A stretch of 64,000 nucleotides of DNA from an uncultured Amylibacter sp. GTDB lineage: Bacteria; Pseudomonadota; Alphaproteobacteria; Rhodobacterales; Rhodobacteraceae. The position numbers and the translations under genes were made by a program. Below, piece after piece: positions 20,701-27,466 of the stretch. The first letter of the stretch is position 1; each line of letters opens with the position of its first letter. The DNA is taken from positions 2,194,501-2,258,500 of the forward strand of contig OY365738.1 in assembly GCA_959347345.1 (NCBI GenBank), read 5' to 3'. The notes under the pieces were generated by a model. The model did not search any database. It saw only the letters and a list, made by a program, of their open reading frames with translations, and was not told the origin of the DNA.

Positions 20701-22467
20701 GGTGTGGTTGGCGCGTTTGTGGGTCGCAGTCGTGGCTACGCTGGCGGGTTTGTTGCTAGTCCCGATGTGGTTGACAGAGTGATTTACGCCGATTGGGTGA
20801 AGGCGAATCCCGTTCTCGGTGAAAAAGAAGACCCTGTTGATAAGCAACCCATTCGCACTACATCAGGCTTTGATGACCTTCAGTCTGCTACTCTGCTGGG
20901 GGCTTGGGATAGTCCAGCGCGGGGCAACCATTTTTTGACAACAAAAAATGACGTGATAGGCATAGGTACTGCATCATCAAATAACTTAATAAGAATAGAT
21001 GACAGGACTCAAGAACCTGTTAATTTTGTTTTTCCCAGAGTCCCAGTCACCCCCCGCTATTTAAGATTTGACGACTTTACCTTTGGCGGTGAGAAAATCA
21101 ACACCGATGCAAAGGGTGGCATTGCTGGCTTTACAGGGCGTTTTGGCACTAAAGCCACTTTCTATACCTATGTTGGTATTTTGGATAGCACCGATTTGGG
21201 CCCAGCTTTGGCGCAATCTGTGGATGTCGCGTGGCAGGGGCGGTTTTTTTATAATGATTTTGTTAGTGGCTTTAATGACAATTTTAGCGTACAGCGTGAT
21301 TTTACCCTGAACATCACCTTTGACGGCACTGGCGGGGAGGTTTGGGGATTTTTGGCAAATATAGGGGATAATGCAGATGATATTGTAGGGGATGAGGAGA
21401 TTAATACAGCCTATTTTCAAACTACTGATATTTATCTGCAAGGTAAGTTTGGTTTTGACGGGGTGATTTCTGGCAACACCCTTGTAAAGCAATTCCCAAA
21501 GAATGAGTACACCGATAACTCTTCTCTGAAGAGTGATTTGCAGGCTACCATCGCGCATGTCATCTCCCCCGACCATAGCAACACTCGCAGACCGACAGAC
21601 CCTACGAGCATCGACACCTTTACTGCCGATCAGCAGGAACGCGTCAACTCCCAACTCGGAATCCTAACAGGGTTAATCGGGGAAAAGGGCGCGGTTGGCG
21701 TGTGGCATGCAATAAACTGGTCTGCTAGTAATGGTGGAGGGTTTGTTGTCGCACCGCCAGCCCCAGTAATGGAGCATTACAAGGCGTGGCAGGCTAGCTT
21801 TGCGTCAACACCAGCCACAACCATCACCTCTGCCGAAAACCGTTTTTTAAGCGATAGCGATAATATCTTTGATAATCTAAGAACCGACCCAAACGGCGGG
21901 GCAACGCCCGCACCGATAACAACCTTAAACATGGACGCGAACGTGAATAATAGTGTGTCCTTTGCCAATGGCTATTTTAACAATGCGGGCAACACAATCC
22001 GCAGTTTTCACGCAACAATTGGCGTGGATGCCGATTTGGGTGCGGTTCTGCCCGTTTGGAAAACGGGGCAAACTGCCAGCGCCATGTGGAACGGCAAATT
22101 CCGTGCGGAGAGCGGGAATGGCACAACAACCAATGTGGATTTTGATTTGGCAGTGGATTTTGAAAACAGAGCGGTGGAGGCTTTTGTCCCCATCACTCCC
22201 GCCAGCATAACCCATTATCATTTACGGGGCGAATTCCCCGTGGGTTTGAAAGGTGCAATTATCGGCACGGTTGATCGCGGGGATTTCACCGATAGCAACA
22301 GATTACTGCCAACAGGCGATAATACCCCCGGGGTTTTCACTGGGCTTATCGGCGAGCAGGGCGCGATTGGCGTGTTTATCAGTGGCTCGCGGACGGGTAA
22401 TGGCTCTGCCCTAACAGGTGGCACGGGGGATACGGGCTATGCTGGCGGGTTTGTCGCAAACCCCTAG
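8746..22467 (+). CDS. Giant repeat lipoprotein 1: cysteine-repeat stalk plus eleven barrel units
   Basis: This 4573-aa protein is the longest in the window. It starts with GTG, 7 nt after AAGGAA. A lipoprotein signal peptide ends in LTAC, giving a lipidated Cys34 followed by Gly-Gly with no inner-membrane retention Asp, so outer-membrane and perhaps surface location is expected. Residues about 50-1935 are a four-cysteine repeat with DPF/NPF before a Cys. Residues from about W1941 to the end are eleven barrel-like units. Each begins with an aromatic near NQFL, carries a TDLG motif and ends with a GAIGVF stretch and YxGGFVA. That ending resembles the closing motif of TbpB/fHbp-type lipoprotein barrels. 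No enzyme motif is seen. Likely roles are adhesion, ligand capture or a surface shield (inference). The domain order is clear; the function is unknown. Confidence 0.85.
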   Translation: MRDKNPILTNPLHILLGWRGVFFAVFAGFILTACGGVSAPVSIVVNPTNSGVVDCEANPFDETCGDEYAIHRTEKINECLIDDMAGTSECAQAVDAQSCLGDPFADGCDENAEFSVFLEAAKDERQAFCNIGSNADDSLCVGAVATFCGGNPFNSLCKADSYIKQRADVVADCITDGKAGESDCAAAVAFNPCIRNPYTPECVTQTDARTMREAFCRQGDNAANALCAGALAHFCELDPFDAICDEAAYSRQQSERTALCISDDNASNDVLCTKAIMANACIGDPFTSACSTQEIARSIRESFCRKGTNAADNPTLCGTAVVHFCTADPFDGLCDPTTYETQRDTRVTDCIAGDKASDATLCKNAIANNVCIRNPFTPECSTQTDAQTAREIYCRGNENPTLCAGAVLHFCAIDPFDDLCDDVAYSRQQMERVALCISGDNASNDDLCKGAIDATDVDCITDPYIAGCENKLTARAARESYCRGNTNPTLCGNAVLHICTNDPLDGLCDQMTQKMQRCTNDPFTAGCDPGTYSSERMMRTTECITGDNASDDALCANAILDDSCIRDPYVGGCEGETIAQTARETYCRGNDNPTLCAGAITHFCTNDPFDGLCDPSTYSSQRGERVTACIAGDKASDADFCANAVKFNVCIRNPFTPECSTETVARGKRKEFCDESNNKTNALCAGAVLHFCAIDPFDDLCDNNEYSQQQSERVALCISGDNASNDDLCKGAIDATDVDCITDPYIAGCENKLTARAARESYCRGNTNPTLCGNAVLHICTNDPLDGLCDQMTQKMQRCTNDPFTAGCDPGTYSSERMMRTTECITGDNASDDALCANAILDDSCIRDPYVGGCEGETIAQTARETYCRGNDNPTLCAGAITHFCTNDPFDGLCDPGTYSNERDTRVTACIAGDKASDADFCANAVKFNVCIRNPFTPECSTQTDAQTAREIYCRGNENLTLCAGAVLHFCAIDPFDDLCDNNDYSRQQSERAALCIKDDNASNDVLCAKAIADDDCISDPFTSACSTEDVARSIRESFCRKGTNAADNPTLCGKAVMHFCTADPLDGLCDQTTQKMRLCTNDPFNTGCDAETYKTERMMRVTECITGDNASNDALCANAIADDGCILDPYAGGCESKADAQTARETYCRGNDNSALCGNAVMHFCTADPFDGLCDPTTYETQRDTRVTACIAGDKANDPTCTNAVAANPCIRNPFNTNCKDDFANYYLSARTNRETFCKGRTDVTYDLTLCAGAIVHVCEADPFETLCNNNNNDDYARQKMERVDFCIRDDNASDTDLCMGAINAAITAGLNCITDPFTTACAGKDTARTARESFCRASAGNEDNPLCAGAVMHFCTADPFDDLCNATNFTPYATARENREEACIIGAKASDVAFCANAIVANPCIGDPYPDGTGCDGETDARTMREEHCRAGNEGSTLCASTVKYFCDTDARDVADPFDGLCDPATYEMQRNTRLSECETAPLNEPRCVKARDQMVQITCEDDPYVAGCEAEINARMVRENQCRMDNNRDDAALCQGAVTHFCTIDPFDSLCNATNFTRYTEARSVFEGFCRADVTPVEGVDCTNAINHFCTIDPFDSLCSVTNFTNFTFDRNTRDLLCRAGNNALGQANDEQCTGMLAHFCTIDPFDAVCNPTTYDAERTMRVAECITGDNASDGPLCARAILANTCISTPYAMGCEGETNAQTARETFCRGDSSNSLCAGAVAHFCDTSATSNPFDADLCFDGTTYDGKRDERTTFCAGQTDNMHDLCAGAIATNPCFNNPFVRDLDDGAYLCSSEFAARREEQITDCIVGKKGQDSECINVLAGIGGCLANPFQDSCEDADNLYFKDHADNARAARVAFCEIDITDHDYCFAGRMFERVLCTYNPYGSFCSDETFEGISTTLQAERTQKIIDCGDNDYDKPGSCVHVLARATAATWARGFDSPLKTQPTGGTNEFLRATNATHLDKGASSTTGAILNLATSTFDYNAFGGDATDGVEFFKESFGRDTYYYAGILGAADLGEPLSGDVRTMYWNGRISSTSSTESGTEGDVIVATDFILTITFDGSGGTLTSFAKVFLNDSENNDYYNINATFNERGLITDGTVVYAEFTGGDENSRVDSSLTDDDATLSGIIGEEGALGVFQGAGFAGGFVVHPTIKARVETRDWVRGFGDTAPVRTPTGKNQFLQEQEVGTDGLITAPTTITDSGGGTPVVERLTLNIDRTIFNDVSWFSGFINGTQYHYAGLSRTAYLGEPLNVAPSSGTWYGKFGVGEHTTDFALDVTFATGKIGAFVRESAGIYYLLAGDFNSAGVIKGTVNYGAFANGDRTDADAITRGTNGTLTGLIGQGGVLGVFISDALGADGYAGGFWAGYVGLARVEVDPFALDVDYDDWKRSFLPLAVAPTAQNQFLGAVNGISTDGTRITNGGSTVPTASTLNLLNATNFDNEALGGVNTNRVDWFSGYIGSTQYHYAGVFGGADLGDPLTETPAGGEWRGIIGVGGATTDFTLTVTYGSAGGTISAFVRDTTDVYYLLEGGFDANGLIDGTVKYGEFTNPSTAVGNTEDGVLTGLIGMEGALGVFHSTATGAAGYSGGFVARPNAPEYTVAVKYSDYRRSFLTLASPDTTSPKNQFVTDATGVMTEQNGGTNITQNTLALDTTTFDGVALAGVAGNSLFWFDGFVDNTPRTYYAGLDTTADLGAPISGELDMTVNWRGVFGVGSAKTDFTLEITYGTGGGTIAAFIRELEDNYYLLAGDFDASGLITGTVNYGAFTDGVRTDAAEGRTANGILTGLIGAEGAIGAFYSDDTGVTGYSGGFVARDNVAAFDDATVRYETWTRGFLLADTPDVSKPRNQFLRALTNTLDIAGSNNSITINLNTAKFNAEAIDGLATNSYQSFDRTIDGTSRHYVGILPDTDLGGRVPNVAATKATWYGNFRGGFDGNLTHTTDFVLHLTFDGTGGMLEARANYRNTDYYTLAGNFDAGGLITGTVAYTTGFEIDPTSNGILTGIIGANGAIGVFYGEDTSRNYGGGFVARPKADDFTDTVKYSDWIARANPDLIPSLTPTARNQFLQTSSNKMISTGTTTTPASHILSLSSTLFDDAPILGDKDDGLAYFKGTIGGTAYAYAGIFDSTDLGAPLTQSVTWNGVIGLNGQNKSTDFTITFDSVSGGGMISAFVADIIDVNDFLIEGTFDDLGLITGTVHYAEFMDNMQISIASPNGTLSGLIGADGAVGVFHSTLAGANAYSGGFITSADVKEQVNAATWQDSFTGAGLYTRPNTVTPRQNQFLDGKGLPSDYFRVTDFGGDVAADVITLGLGSKSGAAEATYKSIPLGGDNAGGIGYLRGFQSGEADRLYYGYLNNDSKIGTRIEDTTGEAKYHGQFRAWAYSGRPFPTDRDFTLTVSFGTSVRGDAGDIDAFVNEGSKSSNSPRYYRLFGTYDSNGVIKGKVEYGSFLDDNPLFLKEADSRTGLLSGIISEDNALGVFIAGSDLSERGLLTGGRGNDGFVGGFVARRFAADNDTQNVHYTDWAQWFIPRARADITTPKNQFLTTFGGISIVGTTAQTEDITTVTLSDVDYEPATIRGDTNDGFSYFTAGNSGYVGILDSTDLGAPLRGFNGTKATWHGQLNFRNAEHDFFININYGTEGGTVAGFLANIVDTTDFALEGSFGANGVITGSANFAQYTNDIFDGMAIDTPNGILTGIIGQEGVVGVFHSTALGADGYVGGFVVHPQAVDAEDVTYRDWIRGKSYNTNPTGSRQFLRTTKNTDGVSVISTEMVAIVAGEEVRTPLAVLSPVIRLTLNNGTFGIKNTVGSKTNFVSYDKNIGGELTPFSFSYESNTFEGLEIGGDANDGLAYFSGGSEPYVGILDTTNLGKPLVRGAETVLNWGGHLGIIVAHNSDSILYNRDLTLKITLTDTGGNIDATVNNLPIFNGDSDDVAFVIDGEFNSQGVITTGTVNYGTRDIHGVIVGDRFSVASLTGIIGQEGVVGAFVGRSRGYAGGFVASPDVVDRVIYADWVKANPVLGEKEDPVDKQPIRTTSGFDDLQSATLLGAWDSPARGNHFLTTKNDVIGIGTASSNNLIRIDDRTQEPVNFVFPRVPVTPRYLRFDDFTFGGEKINTDAKGGIAGFTGRFGTKATFYTYVGILDSTDLGPALAQSVDVAWQGRFFYNDFVSGFNDNFSVQRDFTLNITFDGTGGEVWGFLANIGDNADDIVGDEEINTAYFQTTDIYLQGKFGFDGVISGNTLVKQFPKNEYTDNSSLKSDLQATIAHVISPDHSNTRRPTDPTSIDTFTADQQERVNSQLGILTGLIGEKGAVGVWHAINWSASNGGGFVVAPPAPVMEHYKAWQASFASTPATTITSAENRFLSDSDNIFDNLRTDPNGGATPAPITTLNMDANVNNSVSFANGYFNNAGNTIRSFHATIGVDADLGAVLPVWKTGQTASAMWNGKFRAESGNGTTTNVDFDLAVDFENRAVEAFVPITPASITHYHLRGEFPVGLKGAIIGTVDRGDFTDSNRLLPTGDNTPGVFTGLIGEQGAIGVFISGSRTGNGSALTGGTGDTGYAGGFVANP
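8890..14540 (+). repeat. Four-cysteine repeat array of giant lipoprotein 1
   Basis: About 1900 residues made of a unit of roughly 47 residues. The order is a Cys, a 12-16-residue segment rich in Gln/Arg/Ala, a Cys, a Gly-Asp-Asn/Lys-Ala-Ser loop, a Cys with AxA, a Cys, then DPF or NPF, and the next Cys 3-4 residues later. Units alternate in pairs: one carries TYxxQRxxR and the next AxTARExxCR. The even cysteine number suggests intra-unit disulfides formed in the periplasm. I do not recognise the repeat as a named family. The unit number, about 40, is estimated from length. Confidence 0.8.
10036..11721 (+). repeat. 843-bp tandem duplication within giant lipoprotein 1
   Basis: Positions 10036-10593 recur almost base for base at 10879-11436, a shift of 843 bp or 281 codons. 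I found only single-base differences across these roughly 558 bp, for example at 10327/11170. The remaining part of each unit (10594-10878 and 11437-11721) is homologous but more diverged. The shift is a multiple of three, so the frame stays open. It records recent unequal crossing-over. Confidence 0.85.
14545..22464 (+). repeat. Eleven-unit barrel-repeat array of giant lipoprotein 1
   Basis: Eleven units, mostly about 190-290 residues apart, recognised by an aromatic start (WARGF, WVRGF, WKRSF, YRRSF, WTRGF, WIARA, WQDSF, WAQWF, WIRGK, WVKAN, WQASF) followed by an NQFL-like motif. Each ends in GGFVV, GGFWA, GGFVA or GGFIT. A central STDLGxPL element recurs in most. Units 9 and 10 are longer, with inserted segments. 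The alternation of short strand-like segments and Gly-Thr turns suits antiparallel beta-barrels. Confidence 0.8.
14685..14757 (+). repeat. 73-bp block identical to one in giant lipoprotein 3
   Basis: This block in the first barrel unit is identical to 52613-52685 in giant 3. It encodes the NLATSTFDYNAFGGDATDG region. Perfect identity at synonymous positions, in genes that differ elsewhere, points to recent duplication or gene conversion. Confidence 0.85.
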
Positions 22468-22576
22468 TCTGCTGGTCCTTAATTCAAACTGGCATTTAAC
22501 ATCTGTGGCAGAGGGCGCGGATATATCCCCATCGGCGTTCAAACCTCTGGGCATAAACCTCCGCCGCATATCCTAG
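22468..22576. other. Convergent spacer after giant lipoprotein 1
   Basis: A 109-bp spacer between the end of giant 1 and the minus-strand gcvT-like gene. No strong hairpin followed by a T run was found in either direction. Confidence 0.5.
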
Positions 22577-23791
22577 CTATTTTGCCGCAATCCGCTTGGT
22601 TGGAATATCCACCAGCTTGCCCCGCGGAATCAGCCGTTCCGCATCATACATCGGCATCGTGCAAAGCGTGCCTTGGCACAGGCTACCATCCAACAGCGCA
22701 ACATCCACAACCGTTTTGGGACCGTGTTTGGCATCGTCCATCCGCACGATACAAACCCCGCACCCCTGATAGGGCGAATAGCCAGAGGTGCAAACCCGCC
22801 CAATGACCTTGCCATCTTGGGTTATCGTACGCCCCAAGGCGGCCACTCCGTCCGTGTTCAGACGCATGCCCCAAGTGCGAGACTCCCGCGGTGCTGCCTC
22901 CAACGCCTTGCGCCCGATAAAATCATGCTCGCCGAATTGAACAAACCCGCCCAACCCCGCATCAAACGGCGTGGTTGTCGCGTCAAAATCCGACCCAGCG
23001 TTCAGCAAGCCTGCCTCTATCCTACGCGCCCGAAAAACGGGAGTGGCAGTCAGCAGCATATCAAATTTCGCGCCGATTTGCGTAATTTTATCGCCAATCG
23101 CGCGAATATCGGTATTGGGTAGCAGATAAACCTCCCACCCCAGCTCGTTAGAAAAACCAGACCTGCTAATCCAGCATTTCTGGTTGGCGATGGTGACTTC
23201 CATGCAATCAAAATAGCGAAACGGGTCGGGCATCCCGCCGTCCAGCACTTCGGCCAAAACATCCAAAGACCGCGGCCCTTGGATTTGGCTTATCCAAACA
23301 TCGGGGTCGTGGATTTTCACATCCAAGCCCTCTGCCGCCGCCTTGTACCATTTGAACAAATCCCCATCGGCCTGCGCCATCCAAAACCGATCCTCGGCTA
23401 GGCGCAATAAAACTCCGTCATTAATCATTCCACCATCGTGATAACAGGCGAATTGATAGGCGCACCGCCCGACTTTTAATGAGGTCACATCGCGGGGGAA
23501 AACTCGGTTTAATAGGGTCGTCGCATCGGGACCGCTGAATTCAATCGCCAGCTCGCCCGTGTTGCGGAAAATAACACCCGTGCGTACCGCCCAATACATA
23601 TCGTCATCGTTCGCATGGCTAAGGTATTCGGGGGTTAGACGCGAATTATACAGCGTGTATTCGGGATCGTAAGGCAGCTCCATATAGCTGAGCGGATGGG
23701 GTGCCATTGTCCGCGACATCTCCCGCGGGCGGGCGTTTTCGTTTGGCATCGCCTTGGCGACAAAGCGGTAGTCAGATAGGTTTTGGCTCAT
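22577..23791 (-). CDS. GcvT-family aminomethyl/demethyl transferase, DmdA-like
   Basis: This 404-aa protein belongs to the GcvT fold, whose members move a one-carbon group from a methylated substrate to tetrahydrofolate. Examples are the glycine-cleavage T protein, the DMSP demethylase DmdA and O-demethylases. Visible family features are a GVIFRNTGELAIEFSGPDA segment, the folate-site-like ISRSGFSNELGWEVYL stretch, and RARRIEAGLLNAGSDFD with the conserved Arg and Glu. A C-terminal beta-barrel follows. It starts on the minus strand with AAGGAT about 8 nt upstream. No glycine-cleavage partners (gcvH, gcvP) are near, so a stand-alone demethylase is more likely than GcvT itself. The substrate is unresolved; DMSP, a methylated amine or a methoxy compound are candidates. 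It stands alone between giant 1 and the ISP-1 cassette. Confidence 0.75.
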   Translation of the reverse strand: MSQNLSDYRFVAKAMPNENARPREMSRTMAPHPLSYMELPYDPEYTLYNSRLTPEYLSHANDDDMYWAVRTGVIFRNTGELAIEFSGPDATTLLNRVFPRDVTSLKVGRCAYQFACYHDGGMINDGVLLRLAEDRFWMAQADGDLFKWYKAAAEGLDVKIHDPDVWISQIQGPRSLDVLAEVLDGGMPDPFRYFDCMEVTIANQKCWISRSGFSNELGWEVYLLPNTDIRAIGDKITQIGAKFDMLLTATPVFRARRIEAGLLNAGSDFDATTTPFDAGLGGFVQFGEHDFIGRKALEAAPRESRTWGMRLNTDGVAALGRTITQDGKVIGRVCTSGYSPYQGCGVCIVRMDDAKHGPKTVVDVALLDGSLCQGTLCTMPMYDAERLIPRGKLVDIPTKRIAAK

Positions 23792-23829
23792 AGGTTTATC
23801 CTTTTAAAATGGTTTTTTGGGGGGCGGTT

Positions 23830-23851
23830 TTGCCCCGTGCAAGCGCAAATA
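23830..23851. promoter_or_regulatory. Conserved 22-bp intergenic motif, copy 1
   Basis: This element with the core TTGCCCCG(T)GCAAGCG matches 20 of 22 bases to 48412-48433 upstream of giant 3. Its centre is a TTGC/GCAA inverted repeat. It lies upstream of the minus-strand gcvT-like gene. Two copies in non-coding DNA suggest a shared regulator or a remnant of duplication (inference). Confidence 0.4.
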
Positions 23852-23926
23852 ATAAAAAAACGAATAAGAGTCAATAGGGGTTTATTGAGCGGTGGGTGAG
23901 GTTTTAGAATATGAATTGCATGGGGG

Positions 23927-26900
23927 TTATGGTCTGCTCCATTTTATCGTTTGCATGGTTTGTTCGGTTTGGACAAGAACGGCGATTATTTTTTGGTAGT
24001 GTTTAAGATTTTTCAGGTTAAGAATTTCTTTCTTACGGTTATTTAGCCATTCTTGTGCAGGTTGATAGCCCCCGATAAAAGAGTTCCACGCAGATTCTGG
24101 CACATTATCAAAGTATTGCGTTTTGTTAATGAATGCCCTTTTATTATCAAAGTAAGGGGTTGCCACCTTGCAATCGCCCTTGCCTTTGAACGGATAGGCT
24201 TTGGGGTCAAATTTAATCTTCGTTGTGTCCATCAGGTGCAGGTCGCGCAATTTTGTGCCGACGGATGATAAGTACCAGAACTCGGCAGGAGTCTTGGGAT
24301 AGGGGATACAGGGAAATTCAGTCTTTAGGAATTCGCCATAATGTTCCCGATAGTCGGGGGCGTGGAGGATGCCGTAGATATAATCAAAGATTGCGTATTC
24401 ATCAGGTTTGCCGTGTTTAGCGTCTGTGGCAATATCCTCAATAACCTTACGGATGCCTTCATCCATATTTACGCTACGTTCCATTTTCAATTTCATTTTA
24501 TCTTGCCCTTTTTCCTTTATTTGCTTGGTATAAAGGTAGAGAGGCGCGGAGGATTCAATACTTCTTTCTTTTCGCGCAGACCAAGCACGACCGCCAGAAA
24601 TAGTTTTAGTGCAAAACACGGGCGCAGAATGTATTGATTCATGCCCACGCCTAAACAGTAGCCCCACATTTTTATCTTCTAAATAATGGCGCATGACATC
24701 GCGGCGGTCGCGGTCAATCAAATCAGGGCTGTAATACAGTGCGCGAGCATCAAAAGGACGAAAGGCACAAGGTTTGATAAGGTCTTCATTAAATACGCTC
24801 GTTTCTCTTGCTTTGCTAATAGACCAAGCGTCCGTTTCTTTTATGTTAAATTTGTCTTTAATCTTCTTTGGGGTTTTGCTTATGTCATAAAATGTTTCTA
24901 TTCTATCGTAAAGTTTTTTCTCATCTATATCAAAAACAAGATTGTCTCTGTGGGTTTTAATACCATTTGAATTTTTGGGCATAAATTTGTTTATCGCAAA
25001 GCCTGTTTCATATTCCTCTAATAAGGTGCAATCTTGTGCGGTAAAATAATATTTGCCCGCGCATGGCTCTATTTTATTGAACAGCCCTGAGTCTAAACTG
25101 CCTGTCCGTAAGGCTTTAAATTTTTCTTCGCGTGTTCCAAATAAATCACCGCGAAAGACTTTGGCAAGGGGTTTGTCTGCGCCCTCCGCCCGTTTCTTTT
25201 TCCAAGCGATTAGGATTGAAACACCTGTTGTAATATTAGCAAAAACATTTTCGCCAGTTTCTTTTACATTATTGCCGTGTAAATCTAAAACATAAATTTC
25301 ATCAAAGCTATTCATTAAATTCCAACGCATTCCGCGAAAAGTGGGACCTTCTAAAAAGCCGTGACCAGTAATCATGCCGACCACACCTTCACGTTCTTTT
25401 TTAGCCCCTTCACCCTTTTTTTCCACCATGTTCTGTGCCATGCGGATAAATTTGACATAGTCATTGTTAAGGGGAAGAATGTTGTCTTCGTCTAGTTTGT
25501 CTTCGGTGTTTGGCTCTTTTTTGTAATCATCCATTAAGTCCAAGATCCACTTGTCTTTATTCTTACTGTTGGCATTATAGGGTGGGTTGCCTATCACGCA
25601 CATAATCGGCTGATTGTCTTTAATATCTTTTGCACCGCGTGCTTCTTCCTCTAACCACTCGTTGCCAAATCCAAAATTGGGAATTTCTTTATTTGCCCCT
25701 GTCAAGCTATCGGTTAGATAAATGCTCATCCTCTGGGGATTTTTTTCTTTGGGGGTATAGTCCAGTTTATCCAACAGCATATTTAATTTTAAATAACACA
25801 TAACATAGGGTGCCATCATAATTTCAAATCCGTGTAGGCGAGGCAATAAATCCGTATCAATATAGGCAGGCCAACTCCCTGAGTTTGTTTCCTGTATGTG
25901 TTTTTCAATATGGCGGATGGTTTGCGCCAAAAAAGTGCCTGTACCTGTGGCGGGGTCTAGGATTTGCACCCTATGCACAGAGTCAAATTGTTTTTTACCC
26001 ATTTTCTTATTTGGTAATAATGCCGTGGTTTTTTCTGAATCTGCCAATCCGTCTTCTAGGTCAAATTTATTTTTTAGCACCCAATCAACCCCTCGCACGA
26101 TAAAATCAACCACATCGTCTGGGGTATAATAAACACCTTTCCTTGTGCGTTCTTTAGAATCATATTCTTTAAGAAAATCTTCATAAAAATGCAAAAACGG
26201 GTCTTTGCCATCGGGACCCTTTTTATAGTCTTTCATAATTTTATCATCGGCGGCGCGGTAAATTTCTATCAAATCATCAATATAGTCATTTAGGGTATTT
26301 CCCAGAGTTTTATTGGCAATGAATTCAAATAAATCTTTCAAAAACGAATAGTGTTCGGGAACAAGTGTTTGCAAACTATTTCGGTTAAGGGTTTTAGGGG
26401 TACTATGAAGCCTTGCCACAAACAGCCCATAGGTGAGCGTTTGCGCGTACATATCGGCAAATTCTTCTTTTTTTAACCACCGTATAAGCTGTTTGGAAAT
26501 AGTTTTATATTGCGTTTCTAGGCGTGGTACGCGGTTTTTTCCAAGCAATCCCTCCCTAAAAGAATCGCCGATGATGATTGTTTTTCGCACCATGTATTTT
26601 GTCAGCTCTTTGGCTGATTTGATGGTTTGTGGGCGTTGGTCTAAGAAATCTTGCAAATAAACCGCAAGCTGGTCATAGGTTTCTGGTTTTTCGGTGATTT
26701 TGCCACTCTTACTAAGTTTAGCAATGGAAATTCTGCGCACCAGATTACCGTCTCGGTAAAAATCCCAATCAAGGTTATTTGTATAAATTAGATTAGGGAG
26801 TTGTTTTTTATAGAGATTAAATTGGCTTATATTTGCCCCCTTCAAATCATCAATATTTACGGTAATGTCCTTGGCTTCTATGTAGCCAATGGGTATTTTA

Positions 26901-27109
26901 TTGCGTTTCACAGTGATATCGGGTGTGATGCCGCCGATTTTCTCACCTTCATTTCGCACCGTAATTTTGTCATCGCCAAGGGCTTTGATTAAATTCACTA
27001 AATATAGGCGATAGCTATGTTCTCTTGCCCCGCTATCTTTATGCTCGTTTGTAACCTCTTTGATAAAGGTTTTAACGGCTTGTATATTCATGTCTTTTTC
27101 TTTTGCCAT
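23927..27109 (-). CDS. Type ISP-like single-chain restriction-modification protein 1
   Basis: This 1060-aa protein combines cutting, methylation and target recognition. The N-terminal PD-(D/E)XK-like nuclease region shows D64 in ITPDITV and E78-A-K80 in IEAKD. The N6-adenine methyltransferase core has DPATGTG (D385) and NPPY (N508). A variable part near residues 700-860 is the probable target-recognition region. The C-terminal domain with WNSFIGGYQPAQEWL is the type ISP specificity domain. No helicase motifs are present, unlike full-length LlaGI-type enzymes, so a type IIG-like mode is likely. The ATG at 27109 is chosen because AAAGGA precedes it and alignment with copy 2 begins there; an upstream start at 27148 adds 13 residues translated from conserved promoter DNA. 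The end KWSRP is shared with copy 2. Confidence 0.85.
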   Translation of the reverse strand: MAKEKDMNIQAVKTFIKEVTNEHKDSGAREHSYRLYLVNLIKALGDDKITVRNEGEKIGGITPDITVKRNKIPIGYIEAKDITVNIDDLKGANISQFNLYKKQLPNLIYTNNLDWDFYRDGNLVRRISIAKLSKSGKITEKPETYDQLAVYLQDFLDQRPQTIKSAKELTKYMVRKTIIIGDSFREGLLGKNRVPRLETQYKTISKQLIRWLKKEEFADMYAQTLTYGLFVARLHSTPKTLNRNSLQTLVPEHYSFLKDLFEFIANKTLGNTLNDYIDDLIEIYRAADDKIMKDYKKGPDGKDPFLHFYEDFLKEYDSKERTRKGVYYTPDDVVDFIVRGVDWVLKNKFDLEDGLADSEKTTALLPNKKMGKKQFDSVHRVQILDPATGTGTFLAQTIRHIEKHIQETNSGSWPAYIDTDLLPRLHGFEIMMAPYVMCYLKLNMLLDKLDYTPKEKNPQRMSIYLTDSLTGANKEIPNFGFGNEWLEEEARGAKDIKDNQPIMCVIGNPPYNANSKNKDKWILDLMDDYKKEPNTEDKLDEDNILPLNNDYVKFIRMAQNMVEKKGEGAKKEREGVVGMITGHGFLEGPTFRGMRWNLMNSFDEIYVLDLHGNNVKETGENVFANITTGVSILIAWKKKRAEGADKPLAKVFRGDLFGTREEKFKALRTGSLDSGLFNKIEPCAGKYYFTAQDCTLLEEYETGFAINKFMPKNSNGIKTHRDNLVFDIDEKKLYDRIETFYDISKTPKKIKDKFNIKETDAWSISKARETSVFNEDLIKPCAFRPFDARALYYSPDLIDRDRRDVMRHYLEDKNVGLLFRRGHESIHSAPVFCTKTISGGRAWSARKERSIESSAPLYLYTKQIKEKGQDKMKLKMERSVNMDEGIRKVIEDIATDAKHGKPDEYAIFDYIYGILHAPDYREHYGEFLKTEFPCIPYPKTPAEFWYLSSVGTKLRDLHLMDTTKIKFDPKAYPFKGKGDCKVATPYFDNKRAFINKTQYFDNVPESAWNSFIGGYQPAQEWLNNRKKEILNLKNLKHYQKIIAVLVQTEQTMQTIKWSRP

Positions 27110-27466
27110 GATGCTATCCTTTAATATCCATACCCCCCTTATACCCAAACCCCGCGTTTTTGCAACCTCCCCCTATTTCACGCTGGATAGCCGCTGGATG
27201 CGGATAGCTATATCGGCTCACGCGGGGGTGGCGGTGGAGTTTGCGCGGGTTCTAACCGCTCTCTCAATACCACTTAGAGGCATAATTCGCCCAGTATTTG
27301 CTCATTCCACGGGGTGTCAGTAAGCTCTGCAAAATAAAAACACAACAATTTGTCCTTGTTTTGATTTAAAAGAAATCTAACAAATTATTGCGAATGAAAT
27401 AAAAGCTCCTTATTATGAAGGGATGTTAGAATAAGATTAGTTGTAATAAGCGGAAAGATTATCGTT
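27110..27466. other. Divergent intergenic region between ISP-1 and giant lipoprotein 2
   Basis: A 357-bp region. The left 80 bp carry the conserved ISP promoter. From 27189 on it has no match to the ISP-2 flank. The part from about 27330 is AT-rich and should hold the giant 2 promoter, but no pair of boxes stands out. GGAAAG at 27452-27457 is the ribosome-binding site of giant 2. A short plus-strand frame covering 27060-27323 is not supported as a gene. Confidence 0.55.
27138..27165 (-). promoter_or_regulatory. Conserved promoter of ISP gene 1
   Basis: Read on the minus strand, TTGCAA (27160-27165) is followed after 16 bp by TATAAG (27138-27143). The same arrangement with one changed base stands before ISP gene 2. 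Here the start codon at 27109 leaves a leader of about 20-25 nt containing AAAGGA. Confidence 0.6.

Larger units (their letters stand above)
23877..27188 (-). repeat. ISP restriction-modification cassette, copy 1
   Basis: The whole unit, gene plus about 50 bp beyond its stop and about 80 bp before its start, is homologous to 43137-46406. The outer ends match nearly base for base (left edge GGTTTATTG, right edge CGCTGGAT), and similarity stops abruptly outside. This defines a discrete duplicated cassette. Confidence 0.8.

Noticed and set aside
27110..27148. Upstream start of ISP gene 1 adding 13 residues
   Set aside because: These codons are translated from promoter DNA conserved with ISP gene 2, and the downstream ATG has AAAGGA and matches the paralogue start.
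27060..27323. Short plus-strand frame of 87 codons between ISP-1 and giant lipoprotein 2
   Set aside because: It overlaps the ISP-1 start and promoter on the other strand, has no ribosome-binding site and no recognisable protein features.
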